A stretch of 64,000 nt of DNA, from contig JABTVA010000004.1 of NCBI GenBank assembly GCA_015075075.1, positions 62,001-126,000 of the forward strand, read 5' to 3'. Positions 1 through 8,335 of the stretch are shown piece by piece. The translations under genes and the position numbers were made by a program. Source of the stretch: Deltaproteobacteria bacterium (GTDB lineage Bacteria > Desulfobacterota > GWC2-55-46). The first letter of the stretch is position 1, and every line of letters starts with the position of its first letter. The notes beneath the pieces are model-generated. The model had not been told where the DNA came from, made no database searches, and was given only the letters and a program-made list of their open reading frames with translations.

Positions 1-6
1 ACGCGC

Positions 7-1005
7 ATGAAACTTTCAGGCAAGAGGGTCCTTGTGACCGGGGCGTGCGGCTTTATCGGCAGCCACCTGGTCGAGAGGCTCCTTGAAGAAGGCTCGGAGG
101 TGAGGGCCTTCGTCTGCTACAACTCCTTCAATTCATGGGGCTGGCTCGACCGCATCCCGTCAGAGGCGCTCAAGTCCGTCGAGGTCGTTAACGGGGATAT
201 AAGGGACCCGCATGGCGTGAGAAAGGCAATCGAGGGCTCGGAAACGGTCTTTCACCTTGCGGCTCTCATCGGCATACCCTATAGCTACCGCTCCACGGAG
301 AGCTACCTGGATACTAATATAAAAGGGACCCTCAATGTGCTGCAGGCCGCGAGGGATCTGTCGATAGAGAGGGTCGTCGTTACCTCGACATCCGAGGTCT
401 ACGGCACGGCCAGGTACGCTCCAATCGACGAGAATCACCCGAGGCAGGCGCAGTCTCCATACGCAGCGACAAAGATAGCCGCGGACTCCCTTGCCGAGTC
501 GTTCGTAAGGAGCTTCGGTCAGGACGTCCTGATAGCGCGGCCCTTCAACACCTACGGGCCGAGGCAGTCCGCTCGCGCGATAATCCCGACCATAATCACA
601 CAGCTCCTCTCTGGGAAGAGGGAGTTGAAGCTGGGCGCGCTCCACCCGACCAGGGATTTCGTTTACGTCAAGGACACGGTCGAGGGCTTCGTGAGGATAG
701 CGAAATCAGGGGCCAAGCCGGGGACGGATATCAATATCGCGACAGGGCAGGAGATATCGGTCCGCGCGCTCGCGGAGACGATAGCCGGGATTACGGGCCG
801 GGGCGCGGAAATAGTAAGGGACGACGACAGGGTGAGGGCCTCGGGGAGCGAGGTCGAAAGGCTCTGCGGGAGCGTCGAGCGGCTTAAAGGACTTACGGGA
901 TGGGCGCCTGTGCGCTCCCTGAGCGAGGGGCTCAGGGAAACTGTCGAGTGGTTCAGCGTCAGGGAGAACCTGAATGGCTACAAGCACGGCATCTACAATA
1001 TCTGA
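7..1005 (+). CDS. legB: NAD-dependent nucleotide-sugar 4,6-dehydratase, LegB-like
   Basis: Extended short-chain dehydrogenase of 332 residues. The N-terminal Rossmann motif GACGFIGS is at residues 12-19, a TSTSEVYG segment at 126-133, and the catalytic Tyr152/Lys156 pair lies in SPYAATK. Position in front of LegC-, NeuB- and NeuC-type genes identifies it as the first committed enzyme of a legionaminic-type pathway, where LegB removes water from GDP-GlcNAc (UDP-GlcNAc in some species) to give the 4-keto-6-deoxy sugar. The nucleotide specificity is inferred from the PtmE-like gene downstream. The ATG is 6 nt inside the window, so upstream signals cannot be seen. Its 3' end overlaps the next gene by 32 nt. 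Confidence 0.85.
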   Translation: MKLSGKRVLVTGACGFIGSHLVERLLEEGSEVRAFVCYNSFNSWGWLDRIPSEALKSVEVVNGDIRDPHGVRKAIEGSETVFHLAALIGIPYSYRSTESYLDTNIKGTLNVLQAARDLSIERVVVTSTSEVYGTARYAPIDENHPRQAQSPYAATKIAADSLAESFVRSFGQDVLIARPFNTYGPRQSARAIIPTIITQLLSGKRELKLGALHPTRDFVYVKDTVEGFVRIAKSGAKPGTDINIATGQEISVRALAETIAGITGRGAEIVRDDDRVRASGSEVERLCGSVERLKGLTGWAPVRSLSEGLRETVEWFSVRENLNGYKHGIYNI

Positions 1006-2158
1006 GGCGCCGCCGGGGAGGATAGCCCTTTCAGAGCCGGAAATATCGGGCAATGAATGGAAGTACGTGAAGGAGTGCCTGGACACGGGCTGGGTCTCGT
1101 CGGCAGGCGCTTTCGTCGAGCGCTTTGAGAAGAGCGTTGCCGCGTATACGGGGGCCCGTGAGGCTGTCTCCACCGTAAACGGCACCTCGGCGCTCCATGT
1201 GAGCATGGTGGCGCTGGGGGTAGAGCCCGGGGACGAGGTCGTGGTCCCTGCCGTGACGTTCGTAGCGCCGGTGAACGCCGTCAAATACTGCGGCGGAGAG
1301 CCCGTATTCATGGACTGCGACCCGGACACGCTCTGCATGGACACGGCAAAGCTCGCGGCGTTCCTCAAGAATGAGTGTTCCAGGGGCAAGGACGGCTTCA
1401 CTTATAACAGGGCGACGAAACGGCGCGTGAAGGCGGTCGTGCCGGTGCATGTCTTCGGCCACCCGGCGAGGTTGGATGAGCTTTTGGATGCGTGCCAGGG
1501 GAAAAACATCGAAATCATAGAGGACGCAACCGAGAGCCTGGGTGCGGAGTTCATGGGAAAGAAGACGGGCACATTCGGCGCGGCAGGCTGCTTCTCATTC
1601 AACGGGAATAAGATAATTACGACAGGCGGCGGCGGGATGGTCGTAACTGACGACCGGGCGCTCGCCGCCAGGCTGAGGCACCTTACTACCCAGGCCAAGA
1701 CGGACGCCTTCGAGTACGAGCACGACGAGGTCGGCTACAACTACAGGCTTACCAACATACAGGCCGCGCTGGGGGTCGCGCAAATGGAGCGGCTTGAAGA
1801 GTTCGTCTCGGCCAAGAGGAGGAACGCCGAGTCCTACAGGCGGCTTCTCAAGGAAAGCGCCGGGCTCATGTGGGAGGAGCCCTGGGCCAGGAGTAATTTC
1901 TGGCATTGCACCATAAAGGCAGGGGAAGAGAGGCGGGGGCCGCTTATCAGGCATCTCACCGAAAGCGGCATACAGGTGAGGCCCCTATGGAAGCCGGTGC
2001 ACCTCCTTCCCATGTACAGGGGCTGCCAGGCATACAGGATGGAGAACGCGGAAGCGGCTTACAGGAGCTGCCTGAATATCCCGAGCGGGGTCGCGCTGAA
2101 AAGCGAGGAGATAGAGCGCGTGGCAGGGGAGATAAATAGCGTTCTCCGGGCTGAATGA
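974..2158 (+). CDS. legC: PLP-dependent sugar aminotransferase, LegC-like (DegT/DnrJ family)
   Basis: A 394-residue DegT/DnrJ/EryC1/StrS aminotransferase. The PLP-binding lysine is Lys213 in SFNGNK, followed by the family's glycine-rich ITTGGGGM. It is predicted to aminate C4 of the 4-keto-6-deoxy-GlcNAc nucleotide made by the preceding dehydratase, using glutamate. Its ATG at 974 lies inside the dehydratase gene and its stop overlaps the next start by 4 nt, so translation is probably coupled. The N-terminus carries about 12 extra residues before the conserved RIALSEPEI block, so a later start cannot be excluded. Confidence 0.85.
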   Translation: MATSTASTISEAPPGRIALSEPEISGNEWKYVKECLDTGWVSSAGAFVERFEKSVAAYTGAREAVSTVNGTSALHVSMVALGVEPGDEVVVPAVTFVAPVNAVKYCGGEPVFMDCDPDTLCMDTAKLAAFLKNECSRGKDGFTYNRATKRRVKAVVPVHVFGHPARLDELLDACQGKNIEIIEDATESLGAEFMGKKTGTFGAAGCFSFNGNKIITTGGGGMVVTDDRALAARLRHLTTQAKTDAFEYEHDEVGYNYRLTNIQAALGVAQMERLEEFVSAKRRNAESYRRLLKESAGLMWEEPWARSNFWHCTIKAGEERRGPLIRHLTESGIQVRPLWKPVHLLPMYRGCQAYRMENAEAAYRSCLNIPSGVALKSEEIERVAGEINSVLRAE

Positions 2159-2779
2159 AGGAGCGACTGGTGCTCATAGGAGGCGGAGGCCACGCCAGGG
2201 TCCTGATGGAGATCATATCATTATCCGGTTCCTTCGAGGTGGAGGCTCTGCTGGACCCCAATATCGCGCCCGGAACCCTGGTCTCGGGCATAAGGGTGGC
2301 CGGAGGGGACGGGCTCCTTCCGGGGTTGTTTTCGCGCGGCGTCCGGAACGCCTGTGTGGCAATAGGGAGCGTGAAAGACAACTCAAGGCGCGCTTCGATC
2401 TATGAAAAGCTCAAGAAGGCCGGGTTCAGCCTGCCCCTCCTCATACACCCGAAGGCGGTCATTTCCGGAAGCGACATAAGCGAGGGCGCACAGGTAATGG
2501 CAGCGCAGTCGCAGGCAGGTCTTTCCAACCGGCGCTAACACGATCGTAAATACAGGGGCCATAGTCGAGCACGACTGCAGGATAGGAGACCACGTGCACC
2601 TCTCCCCGGGCTCGGTAATCTCCGGGGGTTCCGTGATAGAGGAGGGCGCGTTCGTGGGGGCCGGCGCTACAATCATCCAGGGGATAAGGGTCGGAGAGCG
2701 CGCAATCGTGGCCGCAGGCGCCGTTGTTGTGGATGATGTGGCGCCCGGCGTACTTGTAAAGGGGGTGCCGGCGGCGTGA
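2155..2779 (+). pseudogene. neuD: NeuD/LegH-like sugar N-acetyltransferase, frameshifted
   Basis: The first 120 residues are a NeuD-type N-terminal domain (LIGGGGHARVLMEII, then the linker) leading into left-handed beta-helix repeats. The frame is lost near 2500-2525. From about 2520 the second half continues in another frame (FPTGANTIVNTGAIVEHDC through VLVKGVPAA) to 2779. The phase change fits two single-base losses, most simply one G from each of two G-runs (GCAGGC and GGG). Restored, it is about 208 residues, normal for the family. It should N-acetylate the C4 amine formed by LegC. A sequencing error is more likely than a dead gene because both halves keep family sequence. Overlaps the neuB-type start by 4 nt. 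Confidence 0.75.
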
Positions 2780-3780
2780 GTATTTTCATAATAGCGGAAG
2801 CAGGGGTAAACCATAACGGCAGCATGGAGAACGCGCTTCAAATGGTGGACGCGGCCGCTGAGGCCGGTGCGGACGCGATCAAGTTCCAGACCTTCAGCGC
2901 GGAAAGGGTCGTAACGAGGCGCGCGGAAAAGGCCGCCTATCAGGTGAATACGACCAAAACGGGGCCGCAGCTTGAGATGCTCAAGCGATACGAGTTGGAT
3001 GAGAAGATGCATCTCCGTTTGATCGAGCGCTGTCGTGAAAGGGGCATAAGGTTCCTTTCGACCCCTTTCGACCTGAAGAGCATAGAGCTCCTTTCAGGCC
3101 TCGGCCTCGATATCCTCAAAATCCCGTCAGGGGAGATAACGAACCTGCCTTATTTAAGGAAGGTGGGCGGGCTCGGAAAGAAAGTGCTCCTCTCGACCGG
3201 CATGTCGGAGATGGGCGAGGTAAGGGCGGCGATAGAGGCCCTTGCGCTATCCGGGACACCGAAGGGGCGCATAACCGCGCTCCACTGCACCACCGAATAC
3301 CCGACCCCCATGGAAGACGCGAACCTCCGGGCAATGGCGACCATGAGGGAAGCCCTTGATGTAAGGGTGGGGTACTCGGACCATACGCCGGGCATTGAGG
3401 CGGCGCTGGCAGCGGCAGCGCTCGGGGCAGAGGTCATAGAGAAGCACTTTACCCTGGATAAAACAATGGAAGGGCCTGACCACAGGGCGTCCCTCGAACC
3501 CGGCGAGTTAAAGGCGATGGTCCTCGGCATAAGGAAAGTCGAGAAGGCTCTCGGAGACGGCGTCAAGAGGCCCGCCCGGTCAGAGGCGGCGAATATCACG
3601 GCCCTCAGAAAGAGCATAGTCGCGGCAAGGGCCATAAGAAAGGGCGAAACGCTTTCCGAGGAGGCCATTACGGCGAAAAGGCCGGGGAGCGGCCTAAGCC
3701 CCATGCTCTGGGACAGGGTCGTGGGCGCGGTCGCGATGAGGGACTTCGCCCCTGACGAGCTCATAGAGGCAGAGGTTTAG
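2776..3780 (+). CDS. legI: N-acetylneuraminate/legionaminate synthase (NeuB/LegI family)
   Basis: A 334-residue sialic-acid-synthase homologue. The N-terminal TIM barrel begins FIIAEAGVNHNGS, contains KFQTFSAE and the substrate-region HCTTEYPTP, and is followed from about residue 275 by an antifreeze-like SAF domain (KSIVAARAIRKGETL). It condenses phosphoenolpyruvate with a ManNAc-type hexose to make a nine-carbon 2-keto acid. The neighbours point to 2,4-diacetamido-trideoxymannose, which would give legionaminic acid, rather than ManNAc. The start is GTG, sharing GTGA with the stop of the acetyltransferase gene. Length is normal. Confidence 0.88.
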   Translation: MSIFIIAEAGVNHNGSMENALQMVDAAAEAGADAIKFQTFSAERVVTRRAEKAAYQVNTTKTGPQLEMLKRYELDEKMHLRLIERCRERGIRFLSTPFDLKSIELLSGLGLDILKIPSGEITNLPYLRKVGGLGKKVLLSTGMSEMGEVRAAIEALALSGTPKGRITALHCTTEYPTPMEDANLRAMATMREALDVRVGYSDHTPGIEAALAAAALGAEVIEKHFTLDKTMEGPDHRASLEPGELKAMVLGIRKVEKALGDGVKRPARSEAANITALRKSIVAARAIRKGETLSEEAITAKRPGSGLSPMLWDRVVGAVAMRDFAPDELIEAEV

Positions 3781-4941
3781 TTGCGTAAGATAGCGGTCGT
3801 CACCGGCACGAGGGCCGAGTACGGGCTCCTCTACTGGATAATAAAGGGCATACGCGAGGATAGCTCCCTGGAGCTTGGCCTCATAGCAACAGGCATGCAC
3901 CTTTCACCGGAGTTCGGCCTTACCGTGAAAGAGATAGAGATGGACGGATTCCCGATAGCCGAGAGGGTGGAGATGCTATTAAGCTCCGATACAGAGCACT
4001 CGTTAGCAGCGTCAATGGGCATCGGGGTAATGGGTTTTGCGAAGACGTACGAGAGGCTCAGGCCAGATATGGTCGTCCTTTTGGGAGACAGGTTCGAGGT
4101 GCTCTCGGCAGCCTCGGCCGCAGTGCCGTTCAGGATACCCATAGCCCACATACACGGCGGCGAATCGACAGAGAGCCTCATAGACGAGCAGATACGCCAC
4201 GCCGTTACGAAGCTGAGCCATCTCCATTTCACCTCGACAGAGGCTTACAGGAAGAGGGTGGTGCAGATGGGCGAGGACCCGGAAAATGTCATTTGCTCCG
4301 GCGCGCCCGGGCTTGAGAGCATCCGGAGGCACAGGCTCATGGAAAGGGACGAGCTTGAAAGAGCGCTCGGGCTCCCGAAGGGCCGCGCAATCGGAGTACT
4401 CACATATCACCCGGTAACGCTCGACCATGACCCGTCCGGCGGCCTTGGAGAGGTCCTCAAGGCAGTGTCGGGTTTCAGCAGCGGCCTTTTCTGGGTGATA
4501 ACGCTATCCAACGCGGATACCGGCGGGCGCAAAATCTCCGGGGAGCTTGAAAGGTTTGCGGAAAGAAACCCGGAGACGGCCAGGTGCTTCCATTCGCTCG
4601 GAAGGGTAGCGTACCTGTCGCTCCTTAAAGCCGCTTCGGTCATGCTCGGCAACTCGTCAAGCGGCATCATAGAGGCCCCCTCTTTCGGCCTGCCCGTAGT
4701 AAACGTGGGCAACAGGCAAGGAGGGAGGATACGCGCAGCAAACGTAATAGACGCGGCGCCTGAGTCCACGGAGATATTGAAGGCCCTTAAAAAGGCCCTC
4801 TCACCGGATTTCAGGAAGTCGCTCGCGGGACTTCAAAACCCTTATGGCAACGGGGACGCAAGCGGCAAAATAATCAGGGCAATTAAGGTGGCGCGGACTG
4901 AAGGGCTTTTAAGGAAGAGGTTCAGGGAGCTATCCGCGTGA
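3781..4941 (+). CDS. legG: Hydrolysing UDP/GDP-GlcNAc 2-epimerase (NeuC/LegG family)
   Basis: A 386-residue GT-B fold 2-epimerase of the NeuC type. It opens with the nucleotide-sugar epimerase signature VVTGTRAEYGLL and has HIHGGE and, near the C-terminus, GNSSSGIIEAPSFGLPVVNVGNRQ, the family's nucleotide-binding region. In legionaminate synthesis this enzyme removes the nucleotide and inverts C2, giving the free manno sugar used by the NeuB-type enzyme. TTG start directly after the preceding TAG; the stop overlaps the formyltransferase start by 4 nt. UDP versus GDP use cannot be read from the sequence. Confidence 0.87.
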   Translation: MRKIAVVTGTRAEYGLLYWIIKGIREDSSLELGLIATGMHLSPEFGLTVKEIEMDGFPIAERVEMLLSSDTEHSLAASMGIGVMGFAKTYERLRPDMVVLLGDRFEVLSAASAAVPFRIPIAHIHGGESTESLIDEQIRHAVTKLSHLHFTSTEAYRKRVVQMGEDPENVICSGAPGLESIRRHRLMERDELERALGLPKGRAIGVLTYHPVTLDHDPSGGLGEVLKAVSGFSSGLFWVITLSNADTGGRKISGELERFAERNPETARCFHSLGRVAYLSLLKAASVMLGNSSSGIIEAPSFGLPVVNVGNRQGGRIRAANVIDAAPESTEILKALKKALSPDFRKSLAGLQNPYGNGDASGKIIRAIKVARTEGLLRKRFRELSA

Positions 4942-5828
4942 AGAGGTATGTCTTCATAGGCGCGGTGGACTTTAGCGCGGCATGCCTTGAGGCGATGCTC
5001 GGGACGGGCCTCGATATGGCCGGGATATTCTCGCTTGAAAAAGGGGCGGCTTCCGCGAACAGCGACTACTCCGACCTGGGCGAGGTGGCAAGGAAGTTCG
5101 GGAAACCGTGCAGGCATTTCAAGAGGATAAAGGACGAAGCAGAGTGCATAAGGGCGCTTGAGCCTGATGTCATTTTCGTGATGGGCCTGTCTCAGGTAAT
5201 CCCGCCCGAAATACTGGATATCCCCTCTATCGGGACGATCGGGAGCCACCCGGCGCTTCTCCCCAGGAACAGGGGAAGGCACCCGATAATATGGGCCATA
5301 GCCAACGGGCTTACGAAGAGCGGCCTTACGCTCTTCTGGCTCGACAACGGCATCGACACCGGCGACATATGGGCGCAGAGGGAATTTGCAATCAGGCCCG
5401 AGGACGATGCCTCGACTGTCTACGACAGGGTAAAGGGGCTCGCCTCCGAGATGCTCAAGGCGCATATACCCGAGCTTGAGAAAGGGGTCGCGAGCCGGAG
5501 GCCCCAGGACAGCTCCTGTGCCAATACCTTGAGGAAAAGGACCGCAAAGGACGGCGAGATAGACTGGAGGATGGGGACAAAGAGGATATGCGACCTCATG
5601 AGGGCCCTTTACAGGCCGTATCCCGGGGCGCATTGCGTCCACAACGGCAGGGAAGTGAAGGTGTGGAAGGGGAAGGAATTAAGGATAACCGGGGCTGCCC
5701 GCGGCTTTGAGCCGGGGAAGGTGCTTTCGTCGGACAGCGGGAGCATAGTCGTAAAGACCGGAGACAGCGCGATAGAGCTTGTTGAGCACGGCTTTGAACG
5801 CCTTCCATCTGCCGGGGAATACCTGTGA
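4938..5828 (+). CDS. Sugar N-formyltransferase-like protein (methionyl-tRNA formyltransferase fold)
   Basis: A 296-residue formyltransferase-domain protein with a C-terminal Fmt-like beta-barrel (VKVWKGKEL and after). In known sugar N-formyltransferases the catalytic triad is Asn102, His104 and Asp140 (ArnA numbering). Here His104 (SHPALLP) and Asp140 (DTGDI) fall at the same positions, but residue 102 is Gly (TIGSHP). RNRGRHPIIWA replaces the usual RYRGxxP. It is far more likely to act on a sugar amine than on tRNA, because it sits between NeuC and a deacetylase with 4-nt overlaps on both sides. Substrate unknown; a deacetylate-then-formylate swap on the nonulosonate or its precursor is the obvious idea. 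GTG start. Confidence 0.75.
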   Translation: MKRYVFIGAVDFSAACLEAMLGTGLDMAGIFSLEKGAASANSDYSDLGEVARKFGKPCRHFKRIKDEAECIRALEPDVIFVMGLSQVIPPEILDIPSIGTIGSHPALLPRNRGRHPIIWAIANGLTKSGLTLFWLDNGIDTGDIWAQREFAIRPEDDASTVYDRVKGLASEMLKAHIPELEKGVASRRPQDSSCANTLRKRTAKDGEIDWRMGTKRICDLMRALYRPYPGAHCVHNGREVKVWKGKELRITGAARGFEPGKVLSSDSGSIVVKTGDSAIELVEHGFERLPSAGEYL

Positions 5829-6490
5829 GGGTGCTTGTCATATCTCCCCATCCGGACGACGAAACCCTCGGCTGCGGCGGCACCCTCTTGAAGCACGCGG
5901 ACAGGGGCGACGAGCTTTACTGGGTTATCGTAACAGGCATGTCGGTTGAGGCTGGGTTTGAAATGGAGCGGGTGAAGAGGAGGGACGCGGAGATAACCGC
6001 CGTCTCGAAGGCATACGGGTTCAGGGAGTCGATAAAGCTGGGCTTCCCGGCTGCGGGGCTGGACATGGTCCCGAGGGCAGGGCTTATCAGGAGGCTATCG
6101 GAGGCGTTCTCTGCCGTAAAGCCGGAGGCCATATATCTCCCGCACCCGGGCGACATACATTCAGACCACAGGGCCGCCTCCGAAGCGGCGCTCTCGGCTG
6201 CAAAGGCGTTCAGGTGCCCGTGGATCAAAAAGATATCCGCTTTCGAGACATTATCTGAGACGGAGTTCGCGCCGCCTCTCGCGGAGAGGGCCTTCCTGCC
6301 GAACAGCTTTTCGGATGTAACCGGGAGCCTTGAGCGGAAGATAGAGATAATGGAGACCTACGCCGGGGAGACGGCGGAGCACCCTTTTCCGAGGAGCAGG
6401 GACAGCATAAGGGCGCTTGCCGCCTTGAGGGGCGCTACCGCAGGCGTCAAGTACGCCGAGGCCTTCATGGTCCTGAAGGAGGTATGGTGA
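5825..6490 (+). CDS. PIG-L/LmbE family N-deacetylase
   Basis: A 221-residue zinc-dependent deacetylase of the PIG-L family. The metal motif HPDDE spans residues 9-13, and the downstream H..D.HSDH segment at 107-115 supplies the third ligand. Family members remove N-acetyl groups from GlcNAc-containing substrates. GTG start overlaps the formyltransferase stop by 4 nt, so the two are probably co-translated and may act in series. No signal peptide, so a cytoplasmic substrate is expected. Confidence 0.8.
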   Translation: MRVLVISPHPDDETLGCGGTLLKHADRGDELYWVIVTGMSVEAGFEMERVKRRDAEITAVSKAYGFRESIKLGFPAAGLDMVPRAGLIRRLSEAFSAVKPEAIYLPHPGDIHSDHRAASEAALSAAKAFRCPWIKKISAFETLSETEFAPPLAERAFLPNSFSDVTGSLERKIEIMETYAGETAEHPFPRSRDSIRALAALRGATAGVKYAEAFMVLKEVW

Positions 6491-7569
6491 TGGACGCTCA
6501 AAAGGTCAAAACGCTTACCATAGGCCCGGAGGCCACGATAAAGGGGGCCATGCAGAGCATCAACGACGCGGGCGAGAAGATACTCTTCGTCACGGACGAG
6601 CGGGGCGGCCTTATAGGGGTGGTAACGGACGGGGACATACGGAGGGGCATAATCAACGGCCTCGACCTCTCGTCTCCGGTGAGGAAGGTGATGAGGCCGG
6701 ATTTCATCTGTTTAAGCCGGAGCGCCTCTGAACTGAAGAAAAAGGCGAAGGCGCTCATGAAAAAGCACCTTATCGAATACGTTCCGGTCCTCAACCGGAA
6801 CAGGGAGCTCGTCGACATAATCTCCTGGATAGAGTGCCTAAACGGGAACGGCAAGCCGCCGCAGGAGATGCTCAGGCACCCTGTCGTCATAATGGCCGGG
6901 GGCATGGGCACCAGGCTCGACCCCTTCACCAAGATACTCCCCAAGCCCCTTATCCCTTACGGCAGCAAGCCCATAGTCGAGCACATAATGGACGGCCTCC
7001 ACGAGTGGGGCTTCCACGAGTTCATACTCGTCCTCAACTACAAGAAAGAGGTCATAAAGCTCTACTTCGGCGAGAACAGGCGGCAATACTCGGTCGAGTT
7101 CGTGGAGGAGGACGGGTTTTGCGGCACCGCGGGGGGCGTAAGCCTCCTGAAGGACAGATTGAAGAGCACCTTCATACTCACGAACTGCGACACCATCCTC
7201 GAGACCGATTACCGGGAGATACTCAGGTGGCATGGGGAGAAGGGCAACATGCTCACGATAATCGGCTCGCACAGGGAGGTATCCATACCTTACGGCGTAT
7301 TGAACATGGCCAACGGCTCGTTCGTGGACATAAGGGAGAAGCCCAAGCTCGATTTCTTCATAAACACCGGCACATATGTGCTCGAGCCCGAGGTGCTCGA
7401 CTTCCTCGAAAGGGGGAGGCACGCGGACATGGACTCTCTCATAACCCTGGCAAAGAGAAGGTATCCGGAAAGGGTAAGTGTTTTCCCGAGCTGGGGGAAC
7501 TGGTTCGACATAGGCAAGTGGGACGAGTACAGGATGAGCCTCAAGAGGATGGAAAACGTTGAGAACTGA
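6484..7569 (+). CDS. ptmE: CBS-domain nucleotidyltransferase (PtmE-like, GlcN-1-P guanylyltransferase type)
   Basis: A 361-residue fusion. Tandem CBS domains occupy about residues 1-115 and a sugar-1-phosphate nucleotidyltransferase domain about 130-355, with the nucleotide loop AGGMGTRLDP from Ala138 and KILPKPLIP after it. The same architecture is found in Campylobacter PtmE, which makes GDP-GlcN for legionaminic acid synthesis. This is the main reason to suspect that the operon uses GDP-linked intermediates. The ATG at 6484 lies inside the stop of the deacetylase gene; a second ATG at 6490 is equally possible. CBS domains may bind an adenosyl ligand and regulate the enzyme (family knowledge, not shown here). 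Confidence 0.8.
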   Translation: MVMDAQKVKTLTIGPEATIKGAMQSINDAGEKILFVTDERGGLIGVVTDGDIRRGIINGLDLSSPVRKVMRPDFICLSRSASELKKKAKALMKKHLIEYVPVLNRNRELVDIISWIECLNGNGKPPQEMLRHPVVIMAGGMGTRLDPFTKILPKPLIPYGSKPIVEHIMDGLHEWGFHEFILVLNYKKEVIKLYFGENRRQYSVEFVEEDGFCGTAGGVSLLKDRLKSTFILTNCDTILETDYREILRWHGEKGNMLTIIGSHREVSIPYGVLNMANGSFVDIREKPKLDFFINTGTYVLEPEVLDFLERGRHADMDSLITLAKRRYPERVSVFPSWGNWFDIGKWDEYRMSLKRMENVEN

Positions 7570-8335
7570 GAAGGGCATCTTCTCCTGCGAGGGCAAGGCC
7601 GCGCTCGTTACCGGAGGGTGCGGCCTCGTGGGAAAAGCGGCGGCCGCCGCGCTCGTGAAAGCAGGCGCATACGTCGTCGCCGCGGACATAGACAGGCGAG
7701 CGGGCAAGGCCTTGAGCAAGTCCCTGGGGTGCGGCTTCGTGAGGCTCGATATCGGGTCAGAGACCTCCATAAGGGCTGGCTTGAGGGAGGCGGTGAGGAA
7801 AACCGGGCGAATAGACATACTCGTGAACTCCGCATATCCGAGGACAAAAGACTGGGGCCGGGAGTCCGAAAAGGCCGCCTTCAGCTCATGGAAGAGGAAC
7901 GTGAACAGCCATCTTGGAGGCTACTTCCTCCTGAGCCGCCTCGCGTGCGAGGAGATGAAGGCAAGCGGCGGCGGAAGCGTAATAAGCATGGCCTCGGTAT
8001 ACGGCGTAGTCGGCCCGGATTTCTCGCTCTACTCCGGCACTGACATGACGACGCCCGCGGCCTATCCCGCGATAAAGGCCGGGATACTCGGTTACACGAG
8101 ATACCTGGCGGCGCGCTACGGCGGACATAATATCAGGGTAAACGCGGTCTCCCCCGGCGGGGTCCATAACGGCCAGCAGGCCTCTTTCGTAAGGAGATAC
8201 TCGGCAAAGGTCCCGCTTGGGAGGATGGCAGCGCCTGAGGACATATCCGGGGCTGTCGTCTTCCTTGCTTCCGACGCGGCAGGCTACATAACCGGGCAGA
8301 ACATTATCGTGGACGGGGGGTTTACGGCGGTATGA
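7559..8335 (+). CDS. ptmA: Short-chain dehydrogenase/reductase (PtmA-like)
   Basis: Classical SDR of 258 residues: cofactor loop TGGCGLVGKAAA near residue 20, SMASVYG, and Tyr169/Lys173 in YPAIK; ends in the family's GQNIIVDGGF. Genes like this stand beside ptmE and neuA in legionaminate loci, where PtmA has been linked to making the GlcN-6-phosphate precursor. The exact reaction is not established from sequence. TTG start overlapping the ptmE-like stop by 11 nt. Confidence 0.75.
   Translation: MRTEKGIFSCEGKAALVTGGCGLVGKAAAAALVKAGAYVVAADIDRRAGKALSKSLGCGFVRLDIGSETSIRAGLREAVRKTGRIDILVNSAYPRTKDWGRESEKAAFSSWKRNVNSHLGGYFLLSRLACEEMKASGGGSVISMASVYGVVGPDFSLYSGTDMTTPAAYPAIKAGILGYTRYLAARYGGHNIRVNAVSPGGVHNGQQASFVRRYSAKVPLGRMAAPEDISGAVVFLASDAAGYITGQNIIVDGGFTAV

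Noticed and set aside
4938..5828. Methionyl-tRNA formyltransferase (fmt)
   Set aside because: No def, rsmB or priA neighbours; residue 102 and the RG loop differ; location within a nonulosonate operon.
5825..6490. LpxC-type deacetylase
   Set aside because: HPDDE and the later HSDH motif are PIG-L/LmbE features, not LpxC.
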